From Pleurodeles waltl (taxonomy: Eukaryota > Chordata > Amphibia > Caudata > Salamandridae): a stretch of 64,000 nucleotides of DNA. Numbering within the stretch: position 1 is the stretch's first letter; each line of letters starts with the position of its first letter. The DNA lies in contig NC_090451.1 of the NCBI RefSeq assembly GCF_031143425.1, positions 353,470,339 to 353,534,338 on the forward strand. The letters are read 5' to 3'. The notes under the pieces were generated by a model that saw only the letters and a list, made by a program, of their open reading frames with translations, made no database searches and was not told where the DNA came from. This document shows positions 45,104-55,080 of this stretch, piece after piece. The translations under genes and the position numbers were made by a program.

Positions 45104-45200
45104 GCTCGTTTATGTAGCAGGTCGTGAAGGCCACATGTTGAAGATCCTGTCCTACATCAGCGTGAAACGCTTGACTCCAGCCCCTGCACTCGTATTTTAT
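45104..45200 (+). CDS. slc7a9: slc7a9 (b(0,+)-type amino-acid transporter) internal exon
   Basis: A 97-bp exon lies between TTGGTTAG at 45103 and GTAAGTTAAC at 45201. It starts in phase 2 (one base completing a codon), then gives 32 codons with no stop: [23 protein letters not shown] and TPAPALVFY in order. GREGH followed by TPxPA is the signature of the SLC7 light-chain transporters, and VAGREGHM with TPAPA is closest to SLC7A9, which with rBAT (SLC3A1) takes up cystine and dibasic amino acids at the apical membrane of kidney and gut. The segment lies between the later transmembrane helices, at the cytoplasmic loop leading into a helix. The neighbouring exons are not in the window, so both introns are very long. 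Other SLC7 members are a less likely alternative. Confidence 0.88.
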
Positions 45201-47464
45201 GTAAGTTAACGCCGCTTGAATACAATTAACATTTTAGACTAAAATACATTTCCCGGTGTGAACGTTTCGATTGTTAATAACTGCTCTTAGTATGTGCTCA
45301 CTGTTGTCCTCCTATGTTCCTCTTTATGTTAGATCTGGTGTTCTTCAGAAGTTCCAATTGCTCTATTCAAAGCCTCGGTCTACCGCATGTTACTGTGATC
45401 TGTTAATTTCAGTGGTGTAGCGTGGGTTGTCAGCACCTGGGGCAAGGCAAGTAATTTGCGCCCCCTAACCCGTGGATTTTAGCACTCGCCCCCCCTGCAC
45501 CCCCCACGCTACGCCACTGGTTAATTTAAGGTATCAAACTTATCACGATGCCCCTTCAAGGTAGTATGACGTTCAAAATAATATCTGTGCTTTGTTGACC
45601 ACAAGGAAATAACTTTAGAAGATCAAATAAAAGCCTCTATGTGCAACTGGTCCTGCCCATCCCATGTCAGAAAATGTCTATTAAGGGGACAATTCAGGAA
45701 GATGTTTACAATCTTTTCAAGGTAAAAAGAAAGTCCCATTTTAATCCACAAACCATCAAAAATGTAAAGAAACAGCAAATTAAAGTCAATCAGTTGCAAA
45801 GTGACACTGTAATGTTTACTCTTTCAAAACATTGCTTTTGGGGTTGTCTTTTGTAAAGCTGATGACAAGAAAAATAATTTTAAAAGATTACCCGTTGGGA
45901 AAGCCCTTGATTTCTATTGACATTGAGGCAGGTTAAATAGTGAGAAAAATTCTAACCGCAGGCATTTTACGAGTCAGCATGACGCATGCTCTGCTTGTGT
46001 AACTCCTGTTTCAAATTCACTTTTGAGGTCGAGTGCGCAAGTGCTTTGACCTGTTGTTTTCTAGCTGTGGGCTTTTAACCACACCCACCTCACGCCCATC
46101 ACTATCACTTGTTCATGGGCTTGCCTTTCAAAAATCCTTTGATACCATTGGTAAATGCTTTATGTTTGTCCCTCCTTAGGGCGGTTTTGTTACCGCCTTG
46201 GGCACCACCCTCTTAATGGATAATTCCCCTTTTGCAGATACGTTTGACTGCAAGCAAACCTCTTTTTCTTTTTGTGTCTGTCCTTCGCGCTCATGCTTAT
46301 GGCTGCCATGGTGCTTTGAATCGGCTCGCTTATGTCAACTGTTTTACTTTTCATTTTAAATTTATGTGGGAAGAAAATTCCAGTTAGGAATTTACAACCC
46401 TAATAGCTCTAACTCGAGCAAACGGAAGACCCATTGGATTGCAAATGCTTGCTCTAAACGTGTCACAGGTCAGGGTGCTCATCCCACACCACCTGTGGGA
46501 AATAACTGGGTCAAAAGAGGAATATTTTCGTGGTCTAGCCAGGAGAAGGTGGAAGTCCAGACCAATGATGACACTAATATATAATCTACAAGATTGAAAT
46601 CGCCTAAAGCAGTGACACTATCTCACAGAAAATTGACCCTAACTCTGATGCTTTATCATCCTCTACGACCCAATGTAATGCTGTTATCGTTCTGTTGCTG
46701 CCGGATCAGGGGTAAACGTATTTAATTGAAATTGCATGGATCTTAAACAGAGACATCCAAACGCATTGAAGTGATATTGGCTTTGTGTGGGTAGATATTT
46801 AGGTATAAACTTTTGAATATCTTTCAATATTGTTTTAAGATTTCTGCAAACCTCAGAACAGCAGGGTCTCTTTTTATTCATGTTTATTAGAAAACCTGCA
46901 TTATTGTCTCAGTTTCTGACAATAGGTTGCTTTTGCCACATTTGGCACATTCCCAACTCACCCAAATGTTAATAATTGACAGTGTAGCTACAACACCAGC
47001 TAGCCCTGGTTTGCCAACAGTTCATTCAAATAATTCCTTTGTCTGTCTTCTGATAAAACTGGATGGTGAGAAGAAGGTCTTAATTACTAAATGCACGCTG
47101 TCCTGCCTGTTCCCGATATGTATTTAAACATCAAGCTCTTGCAGTACAACTCAACATGCTTCCTTTAAGGTTTCATCTTACTTTGCCTATCTTTCGATAT
47201 AAATGAGTGTTGTACATACAAAAGGCATGTGCTCTCCTAACATTCATTAAATGTGCAGAATTTGGACCATCAATGGGGTGTTATATCCTCACTTTTGCAC
47301 TGGAAACAACCCTCTGGGCAGGGAGAAAAACAGGAACAGTTAAAGTAGGACCATACAGCTCACCAATGACTTACAGGAAGTTGTCCTGAGGTAATGTAGG
47401 ACGGGAAGCGGCAGGAGGCATAACTGAGAAGGGCAGCCTAGGAAAAGGTACGCAGGGGCAGCAC
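45201..47464 (+). other. Host intron, right of the slc7a9 exon
   Basis: Mostly unique-looking A/T-rich sequence with one hAT MITE (45410-45519). Small open frames at 45641-45856, 46366-46584, 46927-47127 and 47207-47389 have no recognisable domain or splice context, and I treat them as chance. It ends where LTR-A sequence starts at 47465. Confidence 0.55.
45410..45519. mobile_element. hAT-type MITE (110 bp)
   Basis: The element has inverted ends CAGTGGTGTAGCGTGGG and CCCACGCTACGCCACTG and is flanked by the perfect 8-bp duplication GTTAATTT (45402-45409 and 45520-45527). CAGTGG ends and an 8-bp duplication are standard for hAT transposons. It has no coding capacity. It lies 210 bp from the slc7a9 exon. 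Confidence 0.95.
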
Positions 47465-47979
47465 TGTAGGACGCTGGCCTGGCTTATAGTGGGTACCTTG
47501 TGGTACTTACACCCTGTGCCGGTTCAAGTAATCCCTTATCAGTAGAATGGAGGTGTTTCTAGCAGCTTAGGCTGATAGAAGGTAGCTACAGCAAAGCAGC
47601 TTAGGCTGAACTAGGAGACATGCAAAGCTCCTACTATACCACTTATATCATATACCACAATACCAAAAGAAAACACAATACTCTGAGTTACTAAAAATAA
47701 AGGTACTTTATTTTAGTGACAATATGCCAAAAGTATCTCAGAGGATACCCTCACTTAGGAGGTAAGTAATGTCCACAAATTATATGTACACAAACCCAAA
47801 ACAGGTAAGTAACAGTAAGACAAGTAGTGCAAACAATGTAGAATAACAATAGGATGCAATAGGTAAACATAGGTCTAGGGGCAACACAAACCATATACTC
47901 CAAAAGTGGAATGCGAATCACGAATGGACCCCAGACCTATGGGAGATTGTAGAGGGTCGCTGGGACTGTGAGAAAACAG
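47465..47979 (-). mobile_element. LTR-A, antisense, 3' end part (left of DIRS 2)
   Basis: On plus it reads TGTAGGACGCTGGCCTGG at 47465, then the antisense polyadenylation region (near 47700) and the block GTAGAGGGTCGCTGGGACTG, up to the DIRS terminus at 47980. The same LTR resumes at 55081. Left flank is AGCAC; its partner is outside the window. Confidence 0.88.
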
Positions 47980-48344
47980 TAAGAAAACAAGTTACTTACC
48001 TGTAACTACAGTTATCCAGTATTGGTATCTTTCATAAATTCACATGCTTGAATCATCCCAGTCGTCGAAGTGGGAGTCCCACGGTACATAAAATAGCAAT
48101 AAATAATAAAGAATTTTTTTTTGCCATAGGCTATAATGGAGCCAGCACTTGCTCACATAGCCTATCCATGTCCTTTTGTGAAAGGACCCAAACCTGCCTA
48201 CTGTCTAATCAGGCACCAGCACCCTCTAGAACCTTCTCCAGAGAAGCTCCCTTCCTCAGATTTTCCAGCACGAGAGTGAAAAATTATAACCTGAGAGGAA
48301 ATGCGAGCATCAAAGGGGAGGAGGGTGGGTCGCATGTGAAGTTA

Positions 48345-48440
48345 TGAAAGATACCAATACTGGATAACTGTAGTTACAGGTAAGTAACTTGTTTTCTTAT
48401 CCAGTATTGGATCTTTCATAAATTCACATGCTTGAATCTG
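48345..48440 (-). repeat. DIRS 2 internal complementary region
   Basis: The block contains the inverted copies of the left terminus (AACTGTAGTTACAGGTAAG, AACTTGTTTTC) and of the right terminus (AGTATTGGATCTTTCATAAA) in one continuous stretch. In the DIRS model this templates the closed circular intermediate by joining the two ends. Confidence 0.8.
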
Positions 48441-48563
48441 AATAGACAGCAGTATGGTTGATAAACATTGTATCCAGCGTGGATGGAGGGTGCGAGCATG
48501 AAAACCCTCTCTCTCCAATATAAATAATTAAGTCATACATTTCTGATCGTGAGCTTTGAAGGA

Positions 48564-48564
<1 letters not shown>

Positions 48565-48599
<35 letters not shown>

Positions 48600-48685
48600 T
48601 TTTAAGTACATGCACATATATTCTGAAATGAAATTCATGCTGTAAATGCCGATATAATTATATATATATATATATATATATATAG
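48565..48685. repeat. Two (TA)n microsatellites
   Basis: Pure TA runs of about 28 and 26 bp lie near 48568-48596 and 48657-48683, in the non-coding right part of DIRS 2. They create chance Tyr-Ile ORFs. Confidence 0.95.
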
Positions 48686-48773
48686 ACATTACCCATTCAT
48701 ATGGAAGCATAATAGAAAAACATTGTTATTTGCATTTCAAACCATTTGTCTATAACTAAGGAAAGGTCTCACC

Positions 48774-49898
48774 TTAATGAAAGAGATGGCGTAGCACAGC
48801 TTGTCCTACTAGAGAGTCTGTTCTTTGTGATGACTCCAAACAGTAGTGCTGCATAAAGGAGTGCGTAGTTTTCCATGTCGCAGCCTGGCAAATTTTATCA
48901 AGGGCAATACCTTGAAACAAAGCAGCCGGTGTGGAGACTGCTCTTGTGGAGTGGGCTCTCGGGCGCTTAGTCAAGGGTTTTCCAGCCTTGGTGTGACAAA
49001 ATTGGATTGTCGAAGAAATCCATCGGGCTATAGTAGCCTTGGTTACTCCTGTTCCCTGTCGTCCCAGAGAATAAGATACTAGGAGTTGGTCTGATTTTCT
49101 GATGTGTTTGGTACTTTGCAGATAACATTTTAGGCATCGTTTGATGTCCAAGGAGTGGAGAGTTTTCTCTGCTATCGTAGTAGGGTTTGGAAAAAAGGTT
49201 TGTAGAATAACAGGTTCATTGAGGTGGAACGAAGATGGAACCTTGGGAATATATTTGGGATTGGTTCGGAGCATAACGAAGTCTTCAGAGAAAACTAAAA
49301 AGGGTTCTTTAGTAGTGAACGCCTGTATATCACTAACTCTCCTGGTAGAGGTGAGAGCGAGCAAGGTTGACACTTTCCAGGTGATGTACTTGAGCTCCGC
49401 CCTCTGAATGGGCTCAAAAGGAGCTTTCATGAGTTGGGAGAGGACGATATTAAGATGCCACTCTGGCGGAGGTAAGCGTACCAGAGGAAAGGTGCGGAAC
49501 AGCCCTTTCATAAACTGTTTGATGACTCTGGATGAGCCGATAGATGGCGTGTCAGCCGATCGTCTGTAAGAGGCCATAGCTGCTAGGTGAATCTTGACTG
49601 ATGCGTGGGAAAGACCAGCTTTGGAGAGAGAGAGCAGGTAAGAAAGAATTTGCTCAGGATTAATCTGAAATGGGTGAAAATTATTCTGAGAGCACCAAAC
49701 ACAGAATCTCTTCCATTTGAGTTTGTATGTCTTGTTCGTGCTCTCTGCTCGTGCCTTAGATAATATAAGTCTACATTCTTGATCAATGTTCATATCTTGG
49801 AACTCTCTGTACTCAGGAGCCAAGCATGCAAGTGTAGTGAAGTTGGATCGGGATTTAAGATGAGACCCTGATTCTTCGTTAGAAGATAGTGGTTGCAA
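48774..49898 (-). CDS. DIRS tyrosine recombinase, uninterrupted 374 codons
   Basis: An open frame runs from 49898 to 48774. The N-terminal part has the core-binding domain (STNKTYKLKWKRFCVWCSQN, helical, about residues 50-150). The catalytic domain has Arg in ALTSTRRVSDIQAF, the HxxR box AHSTRAVST and a C-terminal HSFMQHYCLE with the candidate nucleophilic Tyr. All core residues I can name are present, unlike in the DIRS 1 copy. The enzyme would integrate a circular cDNA without making a target duplication. The likely start is internal to the frame, overlapping the methylase-like region. The rest of the element is broken, but this protein could still be made and act in trans. Confidence 0.88.
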   Translation of the reverse strand: MQPLSSNEESGSHLKSRSNFTTLACLAPEYREFQDMNIDQECRLILSKARAESTNKTYKLKWKRFCVWCSQNNFHPFQINPEQILSYLLSLSKAGLSHASVKIHLAAMASYRRSADTPSIGSSRVIKQFMKGLFRTFPLVRLPPPEWHLNIVLSQLMKAPFEPIQRAELKYITWKVSTLLALTSTRRVSDIQAFTTKEPFLVFSEDFVMLRTNPKYIPKVPSSFHLNEPVILQTFFPNPTTIAEKTLHSLDIKRCLKCYLQSTKHIRKSDQLLVSYSLGRQGTGVTKATIARWISSTIQFCHTKAGKPLTKRPRAHSTRAVSTPAALFQGIALDKICQAATWKTTHSFMQHYCLESSQRTDSLVGQAVLRHLFH

Positions 49899-52007
49899 GG
49901 GAGGCGGACTGGATTAGCTACTGACAGGAGTAGGAGCTCCGTGTACCAGTACTGCCTCGGCCACTTGGGGGCTATGAGAATGATCCTGCAGCATTCGGTC
50001 TTCATTTTCCTGAGGAGCCTGGGAATCAGTGGAATGGGGGGAAAAGCGTATGCAAAGGTCCCGGACCATCGTATCAAAAGAGCATTTCCCCACGACCCCG
50101 GGAGTGAGTATCAACTGGCGTAGAACTGGCATTTGGCGTTCAGATTGGTGGCGAACAAATCTAGGATCGGCCGACCCCATCATTGGAAGATGTCCTCGAG
50201 TATGGTCTGGTTGAGTTCCCACTCGTGACAGTTGTCGTCCGTCCTGCTGAGAGAGTCCGCTAGAGCATTGTTGACGCCAGCCAGGTGCTCCGCCCTGAGG
50301 CGGACGTTGTTCAGTGTGAGCCAGTTCCAGAGACTGAGCTTCTCTTGAGAGGGAGAGGGATCTTGTTCCTCCCTGCTTGTTGATGTAGAACATGCTTGTT
50401 GTGTTGTCTGTTCTGACTAACACTGATGATCCTGCAATGCGTGGCAGAAAAGCTTTGAGCGTGAGATGAATCGCCTTGAGCTCTAACAGGTTTATGTGCA
50501 TCTCTTTTTGGAGCTTGGACCATCTGCCTTGAATGCGCATGTCCTGTAAGTGGCCTCCCCATCCTTCCAAGGAGGCGTCCGTGGTGATGACGAAATCTGT
50601 TATTGGTGCCAGAAAAGTTAGACCGTGGGAGAGGTGGTTGATGTGAGACCACCATTCTAACGCCTGGCGAATCTTTGGTGTGATAGTTATTAAGTCGTCG
50701 AAGGATCCTTGCGACTGGGTCCACTGAAGTTGGAGTTCCTCTTGCAGCGGCCTCATTTTGAGTCTTGCTAGTTGTACTAGGACTATGGCTGAGGAAATCA
50801 TGCCCAGAAGCGATTTGAATAGTCGTACTGAAACGAACTTTCTTGCGGAGATTGTGACAGCCAATTGGGTCAGCTTCTGCTGTCTTGCCAGGGTAAGATA
50901 TGCCTTGTTTTGAATAGTATCTAATTCTGCTCCCAGGAAAATTATCCTGCGTGCGGGAAACACGACTGACTTCTGTAGGTTCACTGTTAAACCCAAACCG
51001 TTGAATAGTTTTAGGCAGGCGTTTGTCGCTTTGAAAGCTAGTAGAGATGACGGAGCTTTTATTAGCCAGTCGTCCAGGTATGGGAACACCTGGAAACCCT
51101 TGCTTCTGAGGGAGGTTGCGACTGGGGCAAGGTATTTCATGAAGATTCTTGGAGCTGATCTATGGCCAAATGGAAGGACTCTGAACTGATAATGGGTACC
51201 GGCTACTGTAAAACGGAGATATTTGCGATGCTTTTGATGTATTGGAATGTGGAAGTAGGCGTCCTGGAGATCTAGAGTTGTTATAAAATCTCCAGGATTC
51301 AGGAGGTGCAAGATATCTGACAGTGTGATCATCCAGAAGGATTGTTTCCGAAGGAACTTGTGGAGTTTCCTGAGGTCTAGTATAGGACGGCACTCTCCTG
51401 ACTTCTTCCTTATGAGGAAAAAACGGGAGTAGAATCCGAGACCCCGTTGTTGCAGAGGAACTGCTTCTATAGCCCCTTTGGCAAGAAGGCTGAATACTTC
51501 CGCTTGAAGCAGACGAAGATGGAGAGACCTGCTTGATGTTGGTGGGTGAGGCGGTGGCTTTTGTGTGAATTCCAGGGTATGACCTCTTGTCACTATATCG
51601 AGCACCCATCTGTCTGATGTTATCTTCTTCCACTCTTGGATGAAGTTGGAAATGTTTGCTCCTATTTGCTGATGTCGTGGGCATTGGGGGAGCATAGCCG
51701 GTACCTGTAGAAGATCATTGTTTTCTGGGCTGATCTCTGGATTGCGAACCCTGCCTTCGTTTACCTCTTTGTCTGGTGTAGGAGGCAGTCGATGATTGCC
51801 TGTACTGCTGGTGGTATGAAGGCCTGTACTGGGATTGCTGGTATTGTCTATGGAAGGAACCTCGAAATGAGGTGAAACCTCTTCCTCTAGCCCCTCGAAA
51901 GGGCTGTTTCCGGTACTGCAGGGTACCCAGGGACTTGGCGGTGTCCGTGTCCGTCTTGATGGCTTGAAGTGCGTCATCCACATGTTTGCCAAACAGAGAT
52001 TCGCCAT
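49790..52007 (-). pseudogene. DIRS RT-RNase H-methylase-like polyprotein, one frameshift
   Basis: The long frame 52007-49914 encodes RT (SDRWVLDIVTRGHTLEF, TLDLQDAYFHIPIHQKHRKY, VLPFGHRSAPRIF, catalytic YLDD). It then encodes RNase H (VITTDASLEGWGGHL; LELKAIHLTLKAF; VRTDNTTSMFYINKQGG). Near 50330 the frame shifts. In the new frame the motifs NNVRLRAEHLAGVNNALAD and PILDLFATNLNAK and the PP-box AYAFPPIPLIPRL (down to 49790) continue, with stops near 50192 and 50120. The last part is the putative DAM-like methylase of DIRS elements. The N-terminus overlaps the gag C-terminus by about 290 bp. The frameshift lies after the RNase H core, so an RT-RNase H product might still be possible. Confidence 0.9.
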
Positions 52008-53603
52008 CGTAAGGCATGTCTAGGATTCGGGACTGCACTTCTGGTCTAAAAGATGTGGCCTTGAGCCAACCTTGCCGTCGTAAGACCACGGCACCCGCTA
52101 GTTGGCGGAAACCAGTAGAGGCTATGTCAAGAGCGCAGTCGATAATTTCTTCCGACGTACGCTCACCTTCCTGTAGGATCTTTCGTGCCTCTGCTTGTTT
52201 ATTTTCAGGGATAAGGTCCAGGAAAGGTTGCATGTCGGACCACATTTGGCGGTCATATCGGCCTAGAATCGCTAAAGAATTTGCTGCCCTGACGGTGATT
52301 GCAGACATGGAGGAGAATCTCTTGTCTATATTGTCCAGTCTGCGACCTTCCTTGTCTGGAGGAGTAGAGATAGGCTTCGATGGATTTTTGGAGCGCCTTT
52401 GAGCAGCCTGTGAGATGACTGAGTCAGGCTTTGGATGGCCAGTAAGGCATGCCGGATAATCTTGAGTTGCCTTGTATTTTTTATCCAGTTTTTGTGGAAC
52501 TGGAGGAACCGTAGCCGGGTTTTTCATAATCTTTGTGCCCTCATTCCATATAAAGTCAATAATCGGAATGGACCGTACCAACTTCCGTGATTGCTCCTTG
52601 AAATCATGTAGGAAACATTCCGACTGGGAGACAGATGTTGGCAGGTGAAAACGTACCGCGGCTCTGTCCATAAGATTATGGAAACCACCTATGTCCTCGG
52701 GCGGAGAATCAGAGGGCGAGGAGGTGGTGGAGAAGGAGTGGGGGCCAAGTAATCATCCCATTCCTCGGTAGGATGTTGCGGAGTAGAAATTTCTCCTTCT
52801 TCCTGTTCCTCTTCCCCTGAAGTGGAACCTTCATCTCTGGGGGGTGCAGCTAACACCGAGTGAGATGTCAATCTTGGAGTAGCTGGAGGAGGAGGAGGAT
52901 TAACTGGTGTTACCGGAGAGACTGGCGCTGGTGGTTGATCTTCCGCTGCCAGTGGGAACCGTCTCCTATAATCCTGAAGCATGGATTGTAAATCCTGGAT
53001 TAAGGAGGAAGGCATTTGTACAGTATCTCTGTGTTGAGGCTCTCGTGTTTCGTAATACTGTTCCTGATGAGAGTAGTATGGTTGATATTGTTCATACTCA
53101 TCCTCTTCATCCACATCTCGGTACTTGACATGGAACTGCGAGGGACTATGTACATCTCCGAAAGGACCTTCGTCAGATTCCTCCCAGTCAAGAAGGTGAC
53201 TGGGTACTAAGGCCGACACCTTGTTTGGAGATGTGTCAGATGGATAAATGTTCGGTGCAGGTGGAGATCTGATCCTGACCATGGCTCGGAGATCTGGAGA
53301 CCTGGAAGAGGCAGGAGTGGCCTCAATTTGTCTACTAGGCACCAGTGCTGACGATGGCGTGAAAGTTGATGCAGCCGTGGATGGTGCAGACGGTAGTGGC
53401 GTCGACAGTAGCTTCTTTGTCGATGGCGAAAACGTCGATGACAATGATACATCGCAGCCACCAGATTCGGGAACGCTGCGGGTGAATTTGACCGCGCGGC
53501 GTTCCTCCCTTTTTTCCTTTACTAAGTTATTCGGACATTCTGACGGAGACAATATTCGAAGAATACTGAACGATATGATAGTTTTGAACTTATGAAGTAC
53601 AGT

Positions 53604-53664
53604 AAGCCCTGATGAAGTCCTCAATGAGAGATACTTCTCAGAGGATGAAACACGTGTTGGCTGT
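53604..53664 (+). ncRNA. Type I hammerhead ribozyme, core intact
   Basis: Plus strand: stem I AGCC (53605-53608) with GGCT (53659-53662); CUGAUGA core at 53609-53615; stem II GTCCTC (53617-53622) with GAGGAT (53641-53646) and an 18-nt loop; GAAA at 53647-53650; stem III the palindrome CACGTG (53651-53656); then U-U (53657-53658) before the predicted cleavage site. All invariant core bases are present. The loop-less stem III is typical of Penelope hammerheads, which are thought to work as dimers. H17 being U is allowed but not the commonest. Confidence 0.85.
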
Positions 53665-53804
53665 TCTTTTGGAGGATATCTGAACATTTAAATAGGCTGT
53701 TCTTGTGGAGGATTGTTGAACAGTACTAATGGCTGTTCTTTTGGAGGATATCTGAACATTCGAATAAGCTGTTCTTGTGGAGGATTGTTGAACAGTACTA
53801 ATAA
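53661..53804 (+). repeat. 72-bp tandem repeat, 2 copies of paired 36-bp halves
   Basis: The units start near 53661 and 53733; they differ at about three positions. Each half starts with GCTGTTCTT and ends around TGAACA. They directly follow the hammerhead cleavage site. Confidence 0.88.
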
Positions 53805-55080
53805 AACTCGGATTGTGATATAAACAAAAGTTTGGTTGATAATTTACGAAGAATACTGAACATACGAACAACTTCTAACTCTGTCTTTATACCACGAGTG
53901 CTACGACTCTTGTTTGTATGCTATTGCGTTTCTCTGGAAACATTGGAGGATTGAGGGAGATCCTCTTGTCAGAAGCACCGTGCCATGAACTAAATGTGTT
54001 GTTTATTTATTCTTTGGACTATCTGTGAGCGCCCATATCCTATGAGTATCTTCCTCGTTGTCACTGTTTTTGATTACGTCGATGACAATGGCGTCGCTGA
54101 TGTTATAGTCGACGGGGCAGTTGTCGACGGTGTTGCTACCGACGATGTTTTTGCTATACTCGTCGACGGACTTTTGAGAGTGGGGATAGGATCCCTTACC
54201 GTCGATGTTAAAGTCGTCAACGCTGACGACGGTCTCGTCGACGATGTAGTGGAGACGGTAGTTGTTGGTACCGTCGTCGTCGTCACGGTCGTCGACGGTG
54301 TTGTCGTCGTCGATCTAATTTTTAGTCATTTTTCCAGAAGTGGAAGGCTCTGAGGAAGGAGATAGACGTAGGACTCCTTCTTTTGAAGAGGAGAGGAAGG
54401 CTCAGAGGAGACTGAAGTCTGTAAGCCCTTCCCATGATGTGATTTCTGCCGCTTCCTGGATTATTCTGTGTGGCCTAGGTCCTCAGATCTGGACCTTTTG
54501 TGTGGCCTCTCTGACCCACTCTCCTCACCTGAAGTACAGGATTTGGCCTGTAACCATGTCAGGATCCTGCCCTCACGGTCTCTGAGGGTCTTTGTGGAGA
54601 AGGTGCGACATATTTTGCAGTCCTTAACCTGGTGTTGTGGGTAGAGACAATAGAGACAGTCTTTATGTGGGTCATCCACATGGAGCCTTTTCTTTCCACA
54701 GGTCTTACAAGGGCGGAAAAGGCCTTTCCTAGAAGAATCCGACATATTTTCAACTCTTTTGAGAGAAAAAATTCTGAAGTAGAAGAAAAACTGAGCAGAG
54801 CTCAGGGAGACTCCCTTCACACGATGTGCGGTAGAAAATCTGAGGAAGGGAGCTTCTCTGGAGAAGGTTCTAGAGGGTGCTGGTGCCTGATTGGACAGCA
54901 GGCAGGTTTGGGTCCTTTCACAAAAGGACATGGATAGGCTATGTGAGCAAGTGCTGGCTCCATTATAGCCTATGGCAAAAAAAAAATATTTATTATTTAT
55001 TGCTATTTCATGTACCGTGGGACTCCCACTTCGACGACGGGGCTGATTCAAGCATGTGAATTTATGAAAGATCCAATACT

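Larger units (their letters stand above)
53560..54058 (+). mobile_element. Penelope-like pLTR fragment with hammerhead
   Basis: This sequence is foreign to DIRS gag on both sides. It holds a complete hammerhead motif followed by two 72-bp tandem repeats, each of two related 36-bp halves starting GGCTGTTCTT(T/G)TGGAGGAT, then A/T-rich sequence. The same plan (hammerhead, then GGCTGTT units, then an A-rich block) occurs on minus at 23622-23800 in the Penelope element. The word CGAAGAATACTGAAC occurs at about 53558 and 53847, possibly a direct-repeat boundary. Limits are approximate. Confidence 0.65.
51715..54745 (-). pseudogene. DIRS gag, interrupted by insertion and frameshift
   Basis: The start is at ATG 54745 (MSDSSRKGLFRPCKTCGKKR). 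Three CxxC pairs (CKTC, CLYC, CKIC) make the zinc-binding N-terminus, followed by a Lys/Arg-rich linker to a stop at 54461. A Ser/Thr-rich spacer (54286-54074) is split by the PLE fragment and resumes at about 53560. It then runs through an acidic/Tyr-rich and Pro-rich region to 52689. After a one-base shift near 52710, the helical gag domain follows (ITVRAANSLAILGRYDRQMW, LRRQGWLKAT), ending in an Arg/Gln/Tyr-rich tail to 51715. It was presumably a nucleic-acid-binding particle protein; it is now broken in at least three places. Confidence 0.82.
47980..55080 (-). mobile_element. DIRS-1-like retrotransposon 2, near complete (7.1 kb)
   Basis: The coding order on minus is gag (54745-51715), RT-RNase H-methylase-like (52007 to about 49790), tyrosine recombinase (49898-48774). 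Inverted terminal repeats of about 250 bp pair 47980-48270 with 54830-55080 (shared words TTTCATAAATTCACATGC, CACTTGCTCACATAGCCTAT). The region 48345-48440 carries the complements of both ends side by side (GGTAAGTAACTTG next to CCAGTATTGGATC), the DIRS internal complementary region. It sits in an antisense LTR-A with no target duplication. One insertion (PLE fragment, about 53560-54058) breaks gag. Confidence 0.92.

Noticed and set aside
45641..47389. Small open frames in the host intron as further slc7a9 exons
   Set aside because: None has both splice sites plus SLC7 residues; the next exon (the helix after VFY) was looked for and not seen.
48565..48710. Tyr-Ile repeat proteins
   Set aside because: They are translations of TA microsatellites.
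54074..54350. Ser/Thr/Val-rich frames on both strands as genes
   Set aside because: The GTCGACG-rich repeat in the DIRS gag spacer opens both strands; only the minus frame fits gag.
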